DNA from: Acanthosepion lycidas
Taxonomy: Eukaryota > Mollusca > Cephalopoda > Sepiida > Sepiidae
Length of the DNA: 64,000 nucleotides
Reading direction: 5' to 3'
NCBI GenBank assembly: GCA_963932145.1
Contig: OZ010593.1
Coordinates: 39,293,129 to 39,357,128 of the forward strand
Position 1 is the first letter of the stretch; every line of letters starts with the position of its first letter. Both the position numbers and the translations under genes were made by a program. The notes under the pieces are model-generated. The model was not told the origin of the DNA, did no database searches, and saw only the letters and a list, made by a program, of their open reading frames with translations. This document shows positions 33,939-44,477 of the stretch, in pieces.

Positions 33939-35090
33939 ACTAGAAGCCACTGCAAACTTACTCATTCGCTACGCTGACATTATCGGCACAGAAAGCAGCA
34001 GCAAAGGCACATTAATCCAACCCATCCGCATACCAACCAACGGCCAGTCTCGCAGCCAGAAACAGCACCCGATAGCCCAGACTTTGGAAGCAGACATAGA
34101 TACCGAAATTAAGCGTATGGCTGATGAAGGTATCATCGAAAACTGCAGCGACCCCAAAGGCTTCAATAGCCCCGTATTTGTCGTATGCAAGAAAAATGGA
34201 TCGATTCGCGTCGTTGCTAACTTTAAAAGAACTCTCAACAAGGTCTTAGTCGATCTTGACCCTTACCCAATGCAAAGGATCGACCACTTGTTCAACAAAA
34301 TCGGCAAAGGCAACAGATATTTTACTACCCTCGATCTACGCAGCAGATACTGGCAAATTGAAGTCGACAAGTGAGACCGATACAAAACAGCATTTACATG
34401 GAAGGACCAATGCTATCAATACACGCGCCTGGCCTTCAGCCTTACATCTGCCGGACAAATCTTCTCCCGTTGCATAGCAGAAGCCCTAGCCACGGTCACA
34501 TCCCGTGACGACATTTCTTCCTATATCGACAACAACCTGGTCCACGCTAGGACATTTAGGGAGTACATACTCTCCCTCGAACAATTTTTTACTGCCCTCC
34601 GAAAATTCGGACTCGAGCTGAATCCCGATAAATGTTCCTTCCTTGCACCAGAGGCTAAATTCCTTGGACGCATAGTAAACAGCGAAGGATTCAAGGCTGA
34701 TCCAGAATACGTTCGTTCCATCAGGGAAATGAAACCTCCAACATCATAAAATGAATTACAAAGCCTTATCGGCCGTTTAGTGTGGATCAGACAATTCCTA
34801 GAGACACGTCTTCACGAACAAATCAGATCAGATATGTTTTCAAAATTTATGGGTCCCATACACGAACTCAACAAGGTTAATAAGCCGTTTGTCTGGACGC
34901 AAAATGCTGACAGAGCCTTCAAAAAAATCAAGGACCGTCTCTCTTTGCCACCCGTCATCTCGTTTCCAGATTTCTCCAAACTTTTTACACTCACCACCGA
35001 TGCCAGTGACGTCTCATGCGGAGCAATCCTAATGCAAGAAGCCGACAATGGAAAAAAAGATATCATAGCAGTCGCTTCCCATACATCAAC
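33865..35090 (+). pseudogene. Gypsy reverse transcriptase with mutated catalytic box
   Basis: The frame 33865-34374 has IKRMADEGIIENCSDPKGFN, SPVFVVCKKNGSIRVVANFK and FTTLDLRSRYWQIEVDK (first catalytic aspartate in LDL), then a TGA stop at 34372-34374. The protein resumes at once: DRYKTAFTWKDQCYQYTRLA, then YIDN at 34522-34533, where YIDD is expected; a single G-to-A change removes the second aspartate. Next come LNPDKCSFLAPEAKFLGRIV and, after a stop near 34747, LQSLIGRLVWIRQFL (the connection domain). Both the stop and the aspartate loss disable polymerase activity. Confidence 0.88.
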
Positions 35091-35360
35091 TCCACGGAAC
35101 AGAACTGGTCCACGACGGAACGAGAAGCATATGCAATAAAGTGGGTAATATTGAAATTTGATTATTTCCTTCGCAACCGCCCCTTCGTCATCTTCACCGA
35201 CCACAGATCGCTGACATATCTGGACCAACGAGAGTTCAATAATGCCAAAATACGACGATGGCAAGAAAAAATTTCATGTTATAAATTCGTCTTGGAATAT
35301 GTTGAAGGCGAATCAAATGTATGGGCTGACATGCTCAGCAGAGGTTGCGGACATAAGAAA
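34960..35360 (+). pseudogene. Gypsy RNase H domain
   Basis: FTLTTDASDVSCGAILMQ gives the first active-site aspartate (TDAS). After a frameshift near 35080 the frame continues STTEREAYAIKWVILKFDYF (glutamate), FVIFTDHRSLTYLDQ (second aspartate, TDH) and YVEGESNVWADMLSR (last aspartate, normally NVVADALSR). The catalytic residues are kept although the frame is broken. It would degrade the RNA of the RNA-DNA hybrid. Confidence 0.85.
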
Positions 35361-35389
35361 ACGAAAGCCCCGAATGACCCTACACTGGC

Positions 35390-36533
35390 AGGCAGGACAT
35401 TTGAGGTAAGCGGCTCAGACCTCCGCGTATACATCCCATCTTGGTGCCTCGGCGAGTTTAACAGTTTACAGCTCATTCCCAAAACTCACACACTACAAAA
35501 CGCCTGCACCCACAAGCGCGTCACCAATGCATTCTTTGCCTATCACTCCACCACCACCATCCCTACTGAGAGAATCTGCAACCACCTCGGCATCGCAGAT
35601 GAACAACAGAAGGACGACACCCTGGCAAAGATCATCAGCGCCCTCCAGTCACCCACTCCAAGCGAACCTCATATCGATCCTGACAATCACCGAGCTATGC
35701 TTTTCAAAAAACATTTGCACCAATTTTTTCTAGAAACAGGCACCTCTGTTTTGATGATAAGAGACAGTAAACACTCTCTGAGATTGGTTGTACCATACAA
35801 ACTATGACCCAGATACCTCTACCAGGCACATGAGTGCAACAACCACTCAGGTGTTACCCGCATGCGAGAACACCTTTCCAGCTACTGGTGGGAATTCAAA
35901 AACCACGACATCAAAGCCTATGTCGATTCTTGCGACACGTGTGCTAAGTGCAAGGGCAACTACGGTAGACGTACCCACTGGCCCATTGGCCACTGCAAAC
36001 GAGGAAAGAGACCATTCGATCTCGTCTTTATAGACTTTGTCACAATGCACAACTCAAAGGGAAAACGCTACATCCTAACCATCTTGGATAGCTTCAGCCG
36101 ACACTTTACCGCCATACCATGCGCGAGAGACCGTGCTATCGACGCCGCCCGCGGATTGTACCAGTTCTTCCTTCGACACAGAGAGATTCCACGCATAGTA
36201 TCCTCTGATCAAGGCACACACTTCACTGGAGAAGTCTATCGACAATTCTGTAAGCAGATGTCAATCATGCAAGAACTTCACTGTCCTTGGCGCCCGCAAA
36301 GCTCAGGAAATATCGAGAGACAACATTGCCCGATGAAGAACACACTTTATATGTTATGCGAAGACAGACGTTCTAGAATCTGTCATCTCGTCCATGAATG
36401 CCACGACCAACAGCGCCACCGGTGTCTCCCCGCACTATGCCATCACCGGCTATCACCCCAACATCGGCCTACCTACACTACACAGAAAAGAAATTACAAG
36501 CGACTATCCTGGAGCATATGGAATGCAAATTAA
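35390..36533 (+). pseudogene. Gypsy integrase, zinc-binding and catalytic domains
   Basis: The HHCC zinc-binding domain is HECNNHSG ... CDTCAKC at about 35828-35952, preceded by a stop at about 35806. The catalytic core follows in frame 35862-36533: FDLVFIDFVT (first aspartate, 36033-36035), PRIVSSDQGTHFTG (second aspartate, about 36208) and SSGNIERQH (glutamate, 36314-36316). All three DDE residues are present. After about 36370 the reading shifts frame. The enzyme would insert the cDNA. Confidence 0.88.
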
Positions 36534-36993
36534 TGCCCTGTTAAAGCAGGTTCACCACCATGTCACCCTGGCCAACGACGAAGCTGACCACAAACTTGAG
36601 ACTAACTTAAATCGCCTCACATACAAGGACCCAATACAAGTAGGCGACAAGGTTTTACTTCATCGGCCACACTCAACTGTTGCCCAATCCTCTCATCTGC
36701 CCTGGATAGGAAATTACACCATTATAAAAACGAACAATATGATGTGTCAGGTGCAAAACGATGATGGTGATACAATCTGGATTCACCGTGCACATATCCG
36801 ACGACTGGCTCCATGCCCATCACATCTTTCTAATACAATCCCTCTGCCTCCACTGTGTAACAGTCACCAGGATCATTCTCCTCCACATCCTTCGGGGACA
36901 CATAATTCTGCAAATAATTCCATACCAAAACAAATGCCAATAAGAACACGAGGACAACTTCCCACACGTTTCAGAGACTTTATCATGAATTAA
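36394..36993 (+). pseudogene. Gypsy integrase C-terminal region
   Basis: A 199-codon frame, +1 relative to the core, beginning with MNATTNSATGVSPHYAITGY, the end of the core (normally N-x2-x5-TG-SP-ELLFG). It goes on with IQVGDKVLLHRPHST and LPWIGNYTIIKTNN, a GPY/F-like chromatin-binding fold, then VQNDDGDTIWIHRAHIRRL, and ends with RTRGQLPTRFRDF just before the 3' LTR. The shift at about 36370-36394 separates it from the catalytic core. Confidence 0.8.
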
Positions 36994-37052
36994 TCACCCA
37001 AATATACATGAATAGCACTCACTGTAAATCAGACTGAGATCTGGGGGAGCCT

Positions 37053-37515
37053 TGTTATAAAATGAAATAAGTCATATCTCGGCTGATTTACAGGCAAATA
37101 CTCAAGAGCGAGAACAGGATGTGAATGGGACAAAGCCCCGTCACAAAATGAACATTATCTTCGTTTACAAATGTTCCCGACACTAGAGTTCCGGTCGAAA
37201 AATAAAACAATATTTAAAGTGCTCTATTTTTCGTCCAATAAAAATGCTTCCCTCCTAATTATAATCGCTTCGTTTTTCGAGCCTGTTAAGCCATAAAAAA
37301 CGCTATAAAAGGGGTCACACAGAAGTTCAACAGGACAGTCAACAGGTGGCCACCAGGAGACCTGTTCACAGCAGGGGGGAGTGCCAGCGTCAACATGTGT
37401 GAACTACTATGAGAGATCGACCTAGATCCGAAGCCGGCTTATGAACTTTACCACAAGGGAGCTGTCCCAAACCCTCACGTTCCTGTTGAAATAAGCCAAG
37501 TAAATTTATTTTTGC
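37053..37515 (+). repeat. Gypsy 3' LTR
   Basis: Partner of 31882-32344; starts TGTTATAAAATGAAATAAG, preceded by the purine tract CTGGGGGAG. It carries the same TATA-like box and ends in the same AAATTTATTTTTGCT context. Confidence 0.9.
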
Positions 37516-38110
37516 TGTTGTCGTATTTCTTTCTTGCAACCATACACTTATCTATAACAGTGATATACCCTCCTTTTGATTTATGTGTACCTTGAATTGT
37601 ATGGGTGCAGAGATATGAAATCAACTGATTAAAAACTAGACATTGCTCTAAAAGGAAATGTAATTTAAAGAGATGTAGAATAAAAACTAATCATCACAAA
37701 TTAGAAAGAAACGATTAAATTTTGTTATCAAAATAGCCTTGAAATTAAGCGAGATATCAGCAGTTGAAATGGAAGGAAATTTCACTATTTTGACATGTTT
37801 CACACTGACTAGGGCAGTTTGAGATACCTACTTTTCTGAAATTGTCTTATTGCAAAAAACGAATAATTCCAAGTTTTCTCTAGATTTAGATAATTTCAAA
37901 AAATTAACCAAACTATGTATTACAAAAAAGACAATAGAATTTTTGGGATCCATGGAAAATTCTCATCTGGATTATATTAATTATTTTGATATATGGCTTC
38001 TACATGCACCCCCCCACCATGTTTATTTGGCTATATATAAATGTTTTTGAAAGAAGCTGAAATGAGCGATGAAAAAGGTATACATACATACATAGAATGC
38101 AATCATAGGG
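37516..38110. other. AT-rich spacer, no gene seen
   Basis: One 66-codon frame at 37850 with no recognisable content. Ends with a short (CATA)n run (38081-38094). Confidence 0.4.
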
Positions 38111-38430
38111 GCTTACGGCCATATTATGTTGAAACATTGCCTAACTGGTAATCATATGGGGAACCAATGTTAGGCCTGGTCAGTACTTAGATGGGTGACT
38201 GCTTGGGAATACCAGGTGCTGTAAGCTTGGATGTACAGGTGTTGTAATGGATAATGGCTCAGAATTGTTAATCGGAGAGCTGAGTTCCAATTCTGTTTGG
38301 GTTCTCTATATTCACATGTGCAAATACCCTAGAGAAAGGTATGAATCCACTTCTCCCTTCCACCAGCTATGGGTTAATTAGTAAGATTTGTATCTCTAAA
38401 TCATTATCTCCAAAAAAAAAAACAAAAAAA
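38111..38430 (+). mobile_element. 5S rRNA plus tRNA-like composite SINE
   Basis: 38111-38228 is a diverged 5S rRNA: GCTTACGGCCATA at the start, GGCCTGGTCAGTACTTAGAT, GGGTGACTGCTTGGGAATAC (the internal control region) and CAGGTGCTGTAAGC at the end. The first stem GCTTAC/GTAAGC still pairs. A tRNA-like module follows (38243-38303): AATGGCTCAG (A-box-like), GTTAATCGGAG and GAGTTCCAATTC (decayed B box). A body of about 100 bases and an A-rich tail (38411-38430) complete it. AmnSINE1 of vertebrates has the same 5S-tRNA layout. No clean target duplication found. Confidence 0.75.
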
Positions 38431-38911
38431 AACTTACAATCTAAAAATATTTTCTGGCTTTAAGTAACCTGCAAACTGTTGATAAACTAGAGAAAACAAA
38501 TCAATCATAGGACAAGCAAAATGATGAGCCACCACTAACTATATATTAAAAATTTGTCTTTGTCCAAAGGTAATCTTATGTCTCAGTGGTTGAATCTTGA
38601 TTTCACTGCATGATGTTTGATCTATATGATTAATATTCACCCCTAAATTGATGCATTGTCAAGAAAGAAATTTATGAAAAATACTTGTATCTTTTTTTTC
38701 TCCATTATTTAGCTTTGGACTTATTGATGTGCCCTATTTATCTGTGTGTGTGTGTAATAAATTATTTCAAAAGTACCTGTATCTCTCATTTTGTGCGCAT
38801 GTAGACGTGGTAACATCATCTAAAGCCAAGTCCATTGAAATCATAACGGAGGGAACATACCACAAAATCCTTCCCAGTTTGTCATATTTTTCTAAATACT
38901 GTTTGCTGATA
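38431..38911. other. AT-rich spacer
   Basis: No gene seen; a 77-codon frame at 38729-38962 runs into the next element and is taken as chance. Confidence 0.35.
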
Positions 38912-38919
38912 TATAAAAT

Positions 38920-40845
38920 TAGGTATGTTCATGAGATCAATAAAAAAATTAGCATACCATGAATAAAAAAGGCCTTAAACTTGATTAAAATAATTTATCA
39001 TCTAAATGTTAATGTTATTATAAAGAGGAATGATCAAAGTATTTTTTTAATATTTTTTTAGATTTTTTAATAATTTCTAGCACGTCCAAAATTTTCGTTA
39101 AAAATCTTCATTTTTTTTTTAATTGTAAAAATTGACAGAAAATCGATAATCTCCTGTTTTTTTTAACTTTTGTTTACATAAGTGAATGTTGCCGTTTAAA
39201 ATTTATTTAAAAAATCAATTATGATTTTTTATAAAATAATTTAAAAAAAATTAGAAATTATAAAGTTTATTTAATATATTTTGAAACAAAGATTGCTTAT
39301 TTACTGTGATGAAAACATGTTTTTTTCAAATGGGAGAAAGCCGGTCTGAACTGCGGTGTTGATTGACAAATGACATGTGCCTGTTTTTCATCACGCACTG
39401 ACAAATTATGTGCGGAAATTTATAGTACGGAAGGTCATAAGTGACTATTTATCTTTACGTTAACAACTTATTTACCTCGTTAGTTTTAAGTAGGCATAGC
39501 ATGAAAAAAAGGCCTTAAACTTGATGAAAGCAGAATTTTATTACTAAAATGTTTATGTTACTATTAAGGGGAAAGAACAAAGTAATTTTTCATTATTTTT
39601 TAAACTTTTTCTGTCTTTATTAGAACGTTTTAACTTTTGATTGAAAAATCTTGTTTCTCGTCATCACCGGAACTCTAGTAAATAACATGGCAAATTTTTT
39701 ATTCATTTTTTTCTTATCACACACATTAATTTGAAAATCTTGCAAAAATAGAAATAATTGTCAGATTTTAATGAAGCTTTCAGGAATGATGGAATTATTA
39801 TTTTTTTTAAAGTAATTTTATATAAATGTAAAGGCCATTAACAGTGCCGTACAAATCAAGTCACGTGATGTTTTTATTGTATCATGTTTCTTCCGGGCTT
39901 CCGTACATTTGATTTAACCTTTTTTTTTTTTTTCCCCACATAGGGTAAAGAACAGTAAGATTATTCTCACTGCTGGTTCGTTGACTGTAAAAACCTTGTG
40001 CTATTTATAATCTGGACAGATACAGGTCCCTAAAAAAAAACATTATATACAGGATTCGTCAGTACCGCTAATTTTAGAATATTTAACAACTTTTAGTAAC
40101 TTTATGTAAAAATAATAAAATAATTTATTAAATAACAATTAATTCATTTAAAAATTCATTTTTCGTCAAAAAAGTTTTTTGCCTTCAGACAATATTATGC
40201 ATATTGATAAAAACAAATAAAAGCAACTAAAAGCATTTAAAATTAAATAGTATCTTTGTTTTATTTGGTTTTGTATGTTACAATTCAGAGCTGATTTTAG
40301 GTTTACGAGGTCGGATTTTAAAAAAAGTAAAACATGATTGACATTCCTCAAAGCCTTGTGTTTTTAACTAATATAATGACTTGCGTGCTTCGTCCATAAA
40401 TTTTTAGAGTATTTATTAATTTATTTATGGGGGTGTAATATATATATAAAAATATATTTTTATAATGACTTTAAAAAAAAATAACATATTTATAATAATT
40501 TCCATCATTCCTGAATAGTTTCTGAAAGTTTCATTAAAATCTGACAATTATTTCTATTTTTGCAAGATTTTCAAAATTAATGTGTGTCATAAGGAAAAAA
40601 TGCACAAAAAATTTGTTATGTTATTTTTACTAGACTTCCGGTGATGACGAGAAACAAGTTTTCCAATCAAAAGTTAGAATGTTGTAATAAAGACAGAAAA
40701 TTTTTTAAAAATAATTAAAAATTACTTTGTTCTTTACTCTTAATAGTAACATAAACATTTTGGCGATAAAATTTTGTTTTCATCAAGTTTGACGTCTTTT
40801 TCATCAGACTATGCGCTTTTTTTCGCGATTTCGTTGAGGTACCTA
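38920..40845 (+). mobile_element. Foldback hAT-like element, copy X, with perfect 8-bp duplication
   Basis: Flanked by TATAAAAT at 38912-38919 and 40846-40853. It starts TAGGTATGTTCATGAGATC and ends GAGGTACCTA, i.e. TAGGTACCTC on the other strand, so the ends are inverted repeats. Long inner arms are also inverted: 39494-39810 and 40495-40810 share TTGCAAAAATAGAAATAATT, GTCAGATTTTAATGAA and CGTCATCACCGGAA as reverse complements. No transposase frame exists. Eight-base duplications and TA-type ends suggest the hAT superfamily; the long arms make it a foldback form. The transposase must come from elsewhere. Confidence 0.82.
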
Positions 40846-40857
40846 TATAAAATGATA

Positions 40858-40861
<4 letters not shown>

Positions 40862-40896
<35 letters not shown>
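40862..40896. repeat. (TA)n microsatellite
   Basis: An uninterrupted run of TA dinucleotides directly after the 8-bp duplication of copy X. Confidence 0.9.
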
Positions 40897-40900
<4 letters not shown>

Positions 40901-43254
40901 GCAGGATTGGAAGGGATTCTTATATTGGGGGTTCCTTCTAGACAACCTAATGAATTTGAATACATACATACCATTTAAAGGCAGCAAGAGACAAAAAGCA
41001 TTTGGAATTAAATGAAAGGGCATCATAATCCATTAGGATAAAGCTAAAGTGAATGTATCTTTGGTAACTAGGCAAAAATTCTTACAGCTTGAATGGAAAG
41101 CTTTGATTCATTTTGACCTTTTTATATAATTTTCTTATTGAAAAAATTCTAATTCCCTGGAAGACTTCAGTTAGAGCAGTTCTTAAAAAAAACAAACTGT
41201 GATGACAGAATTATGAAGTTTGAAAGATGGTTCAAGATTAGATAACAAAATGGCAAATATGGTTTGATGAAATGAATATTAAGATTCTAAAATCTATTTT
41301 TATTTTAATAAACTAAAGAAACCTTTTTAATATACCACAAAATGTAACTAATTTTAATACAAATCTGAGAATAATTAAGTTTAGTATATTTAGGCAGATA
41401 ACTTGTTTAGTTCAAAATTAAGAATTCAGATTGTGAGTTGAAGGTGTTGGAAATATAAAATTTATTTTACTACATGTCAATATAAATATTTCACAGGTTA
41501 AAAGTGATTACTTTATTTTTGACTATTTAGCACCCAACAGCAAAAATGTTAAGAAAAATAAAAATGTCTAAAAAAAAAAAAAAAAAAAAAATCTGTTTGC
41601 AAATTTTAAAGCTGGCAAAGGTAACTCATTATGAAGTAAAAATATGAAAAGCTGAAAAAAAAAAAAAAAAATTAAAAAAATTTGCCCATTAAAAAATTCT
41701 TTAAAATTTATTTATAACTTAAAAAATAATTAAATTACTGCCTACAAACTATGACTTCATTTATCAGCAAAATATAATGAAAGATACAAGAAAAATTTGA
41801 TCTAACGAATGAAATACTGTTAATAAGGGCATGTCTATTTTATGAAGAGAGAATTGCAATTTTTTTGACTCCTGCTCGAACCTGTGAGTATGCAAGATGA
41901 AAATGTAATTAAAGAGCAAGGTCTATTTGTATAAATATTAATTCTGCTTCAGTACAATGGTTTTCAAGCTGAGCAACTAGGTTTACTAATGTCTATAAGT
42001 TTACATATAAGACTTTATAACATAGCTTGGCATTATCTGAGCTGTTAATTAGATGTCAAGAAAAATATCAATTTTCAAGATTAAATAAGCTTTTACAACA
42101 TGTGAAATTTGTCAATAATTCGAAATGTTACTTTTGCTTATTGTGTGTGTAATAATACAACTAAAAATATGGGGAAATTACAAAAATTTAATGTAGTTTA
42201 CAGGCCAGCAGAACATTTACCAAAAAGTGTTGAGCTATAATAAATCAACAAAAGTTCAATTGACTTAACTAAGCAACTCAAGTTTTGCATCAAAATGCTC
42301 TTCAGGGCCAAATGTTCAATAAGTCTACACAAAAGTCTTGAATCCGTCAATCAGATAAGTTAATTGAACTTTTGTTGATTTATTGAATGAAAATATATAT
42401 ATTTTAAATGACTTCTCAAAAAAATTGAGATTTAGTGTAAATAATAATCTCATTAATGCTTTACATTTGCTTATAAATAAGTTAACCTTCACTATGTTAT
42501 GTGGAATTTGTTCTCTTTTGAGATGAGCTGCTAATAGGATTTTATATTTGACTAGAGCTTATTAAAAATTCTGAACAATGTTTGTTTATAGCAATTCAGC
42601 TGCTTGACATGAGCTAAATAAAAGAAAAATTCATCATTTAAAAGAATTTAAGTTTCAATTTTATATTAGATAACTATATTTTGCAAATAAAAACAAGATG
42701 TTAAAATTTTTAAATAGGCAAAAATGTAGATTGTCTGCTAATAATTTCAAGTTTTACATTGTTTAAGGAACAGTTAACATTGATTTTAATTTTCACAAGT
42801 TTAGAAATTTACTAAACTTAGTCCAGTCTTGCCAAGAACCAATAAAATATCCTGGAAGAAGTAAATAGCTTGCCAGAATAAGCTACTAATCACCACAACA
42901 TCTCAAATATTTCGGAAGAAAAAAAATTACTTTAATTTCTGTCATTATTAAACAAAAATATTTAATTCAAACAAAAAGTTGGAATGACAGTTAAAATTCT
43001 CAAACCTTTAGAATAAACAAAACTTATATTTTTCCTTGTTAAAGTATCATTTAAATAGCAATTTGTCAAAGAACCTAGTGTATCCAGGTGCAGATGACAT
43101 TACTGCACCATTCAGTGTGATCAAATCTACACTTAACATATTGATTGATGAATTGCCAGTTTCTCTTTTAGCATTTTTCTTTTCTGCCTAAAATGGTTCT
43201 CATACTAGCTGACTCTGTGCACTTTTGAGGGTGGGGGGTACTTCACCAAATTTA
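40897..43254. other. AT-rich spacer with one hairpin
   Basis: No coding region. Poly-A runs at about 41572-41590 and 41655-41670. The inverted repeat at 42240-42383 is listed separately. Confidence 0.45.
42240..42383 (-). repeat. Inverted repeat with Penelope-type hammerhead-like motif
   Basis: Arms 42240-42270 and 42353-42383 are inverted copies built on AATCAACAAAAGTTCAATT. In the loop, on the minus strand, CTGAAGA (42305-42299) is followed by GCATTTTGATGC, a perfect 4-bp stem with a TTTG loop, then AAAACTTG. Restoring one CpG decay (GCGAAAC to GCAAAAC) gives the hammerhead core CTGANGA-stem II-GAAA. Stem III and the cleavage site are unclear. Confidence 0.5.
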
Positions 43255-43490
43255 TATATGGTTAATTTTATCATAATCTTTGTGCTATTAAAAAGAAAGA
43301 TTGGAGAAAATTATGAAATAAAAATTGTCTCTTATATAGAACTGGAGATGATTGAAAAATTGTTTAAACTCTATAAAAGAGTGATGTAATAATTTACCAT
43401 AGAATTTTTATGTCCAGATTTTAAAAATTTGCTAATTAATGAATCTCAATAAAATATTCTGTATTATGAAAAGGATATTTTGTAAATATT
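43255..43490 (+). repeat. Dispersed repeat, partner of 16840-17090
   Basis: Shares TTATCATAATCTTT, GAAAGATTGGAGAAAATT and the TATATAGAACTGGAG block with 16840-17090. Unclassified. Confidence 0.65.
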
Positions 43491-44460
43491 TTTAAGTCAA
43501 TCACCCTACCCACATTTCCTGAGATCTCAAAATATCTTCAACACTAAATATATTTAGATTTGTAGGAGATAAAACCCTGAAGAAATTAAATCAATTGAAA
43601 TTTAATTTGGAACTTCAAGTAGTAATGTATAAAACATGTTTGAATCTGAAGGTTTTTTTGTTTTTCCTTTTTAAACATTTTAAAATCCTTCCTTTATTAT
43701 TTTCCTTGGACACTTCTGGAAATTATTAAAACATTTTATTAACAATCAAGAAATGCAAAGTTTAACAGTGAATCAAGTATTTTTTGATTTATAACTATGT
43801 ACAAAAGTTATGTACAGGTTGGCACTGATAAACTGTGTGTTTAGATGGTCCACAGTTTAGATCAAAATTGAGCTGCAATGTCAGGATTGCCAACTTAGAC
43901 CACCAAAACAAAGCTTGTCAAGTCCATGGCATTATCCACGAAAATAGGTAATATGCTAAGCATGCAAAATGCGTATTCAATACTAAGAGTTGAATATTGG
44001 CAGTTTTGAAAAACGTTTATTAAAACTATCCTTTAATTTCACTAAAAAATCTGTACCAATGTGAATAAATTTGAAACACGACCTATAGATCAATCATCAA
44101 TGACAGCAAAAGATGGTAGAAATTTTGTACACAAGATTTTAACAAGAAAAAAAAATTAATTTTTTTTTTATAATTTTAAGATTTTGTATAAAAACATTAC
44201 AATACATTGTATTGTAATATATTAATAAAAATAATATAACAATACAATGTAGTAACATCTATGTACAAGCACAGGTTACTATGTAATATAATGATACAAT
44301 ACAAATTTTGTGAAATTAATACAAGACAATATTTTTAATAAATTTACATGTACATAATGGAAAATAAAAAATAAAGTATGTAATAACACTTTATTTAAGA
44401 AAGTTAGTAATGGAGAGTTGCTTCTTCTTTTCTCTTTTCTTGGTATAATCTGTAGTTGTA
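43491..44460. other. AT-rich spacer, possible Tigger flank
   Basis: No gene seen. TACAGGTTGGCACTGATAAA near 43813 resembles a Tigger-type terminus but is not confirmed by a matching right end. Confidence 0.3.
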
Positions 44461-44477
44461 AAACCTTTACTGAATCA

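Larger units (their letters stand above)
31882..37515 (+). mobile_element. Ty3/gypsy LTR retrotransposon, near-complete
   Basis: A 5.63-kb element with two LTRs of 463 bases (31882-32344 and 37053-37515) that differ at few positions. The interior runs in the Ty3/gypsy order: Gag, protease, reverse transcriptase, RNase H, integrase. A purine-rich CTGGGGGAG tract lies just before the 3' LTR (37041-37049). Interior GC content is clearly higher than the surrounding DNA. Stops and frameshifts disable it in several places. I found no matching target duplication at the two outer edges, and the 5' primer-binding site is not obvious. Confidence 0.92.

Noticed and set aside
31882..37515. An endogenous retrovirus with an env gene
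   Set aside because: The integrase tail runs directly to the 3' LTR; there is no env frame.
38111..38228. A functional 5S rRNA gene
   Set aside because: The central part is strongly diverged, it is followed by a tRNA-like module and an A-rich end, and it is not in an array.
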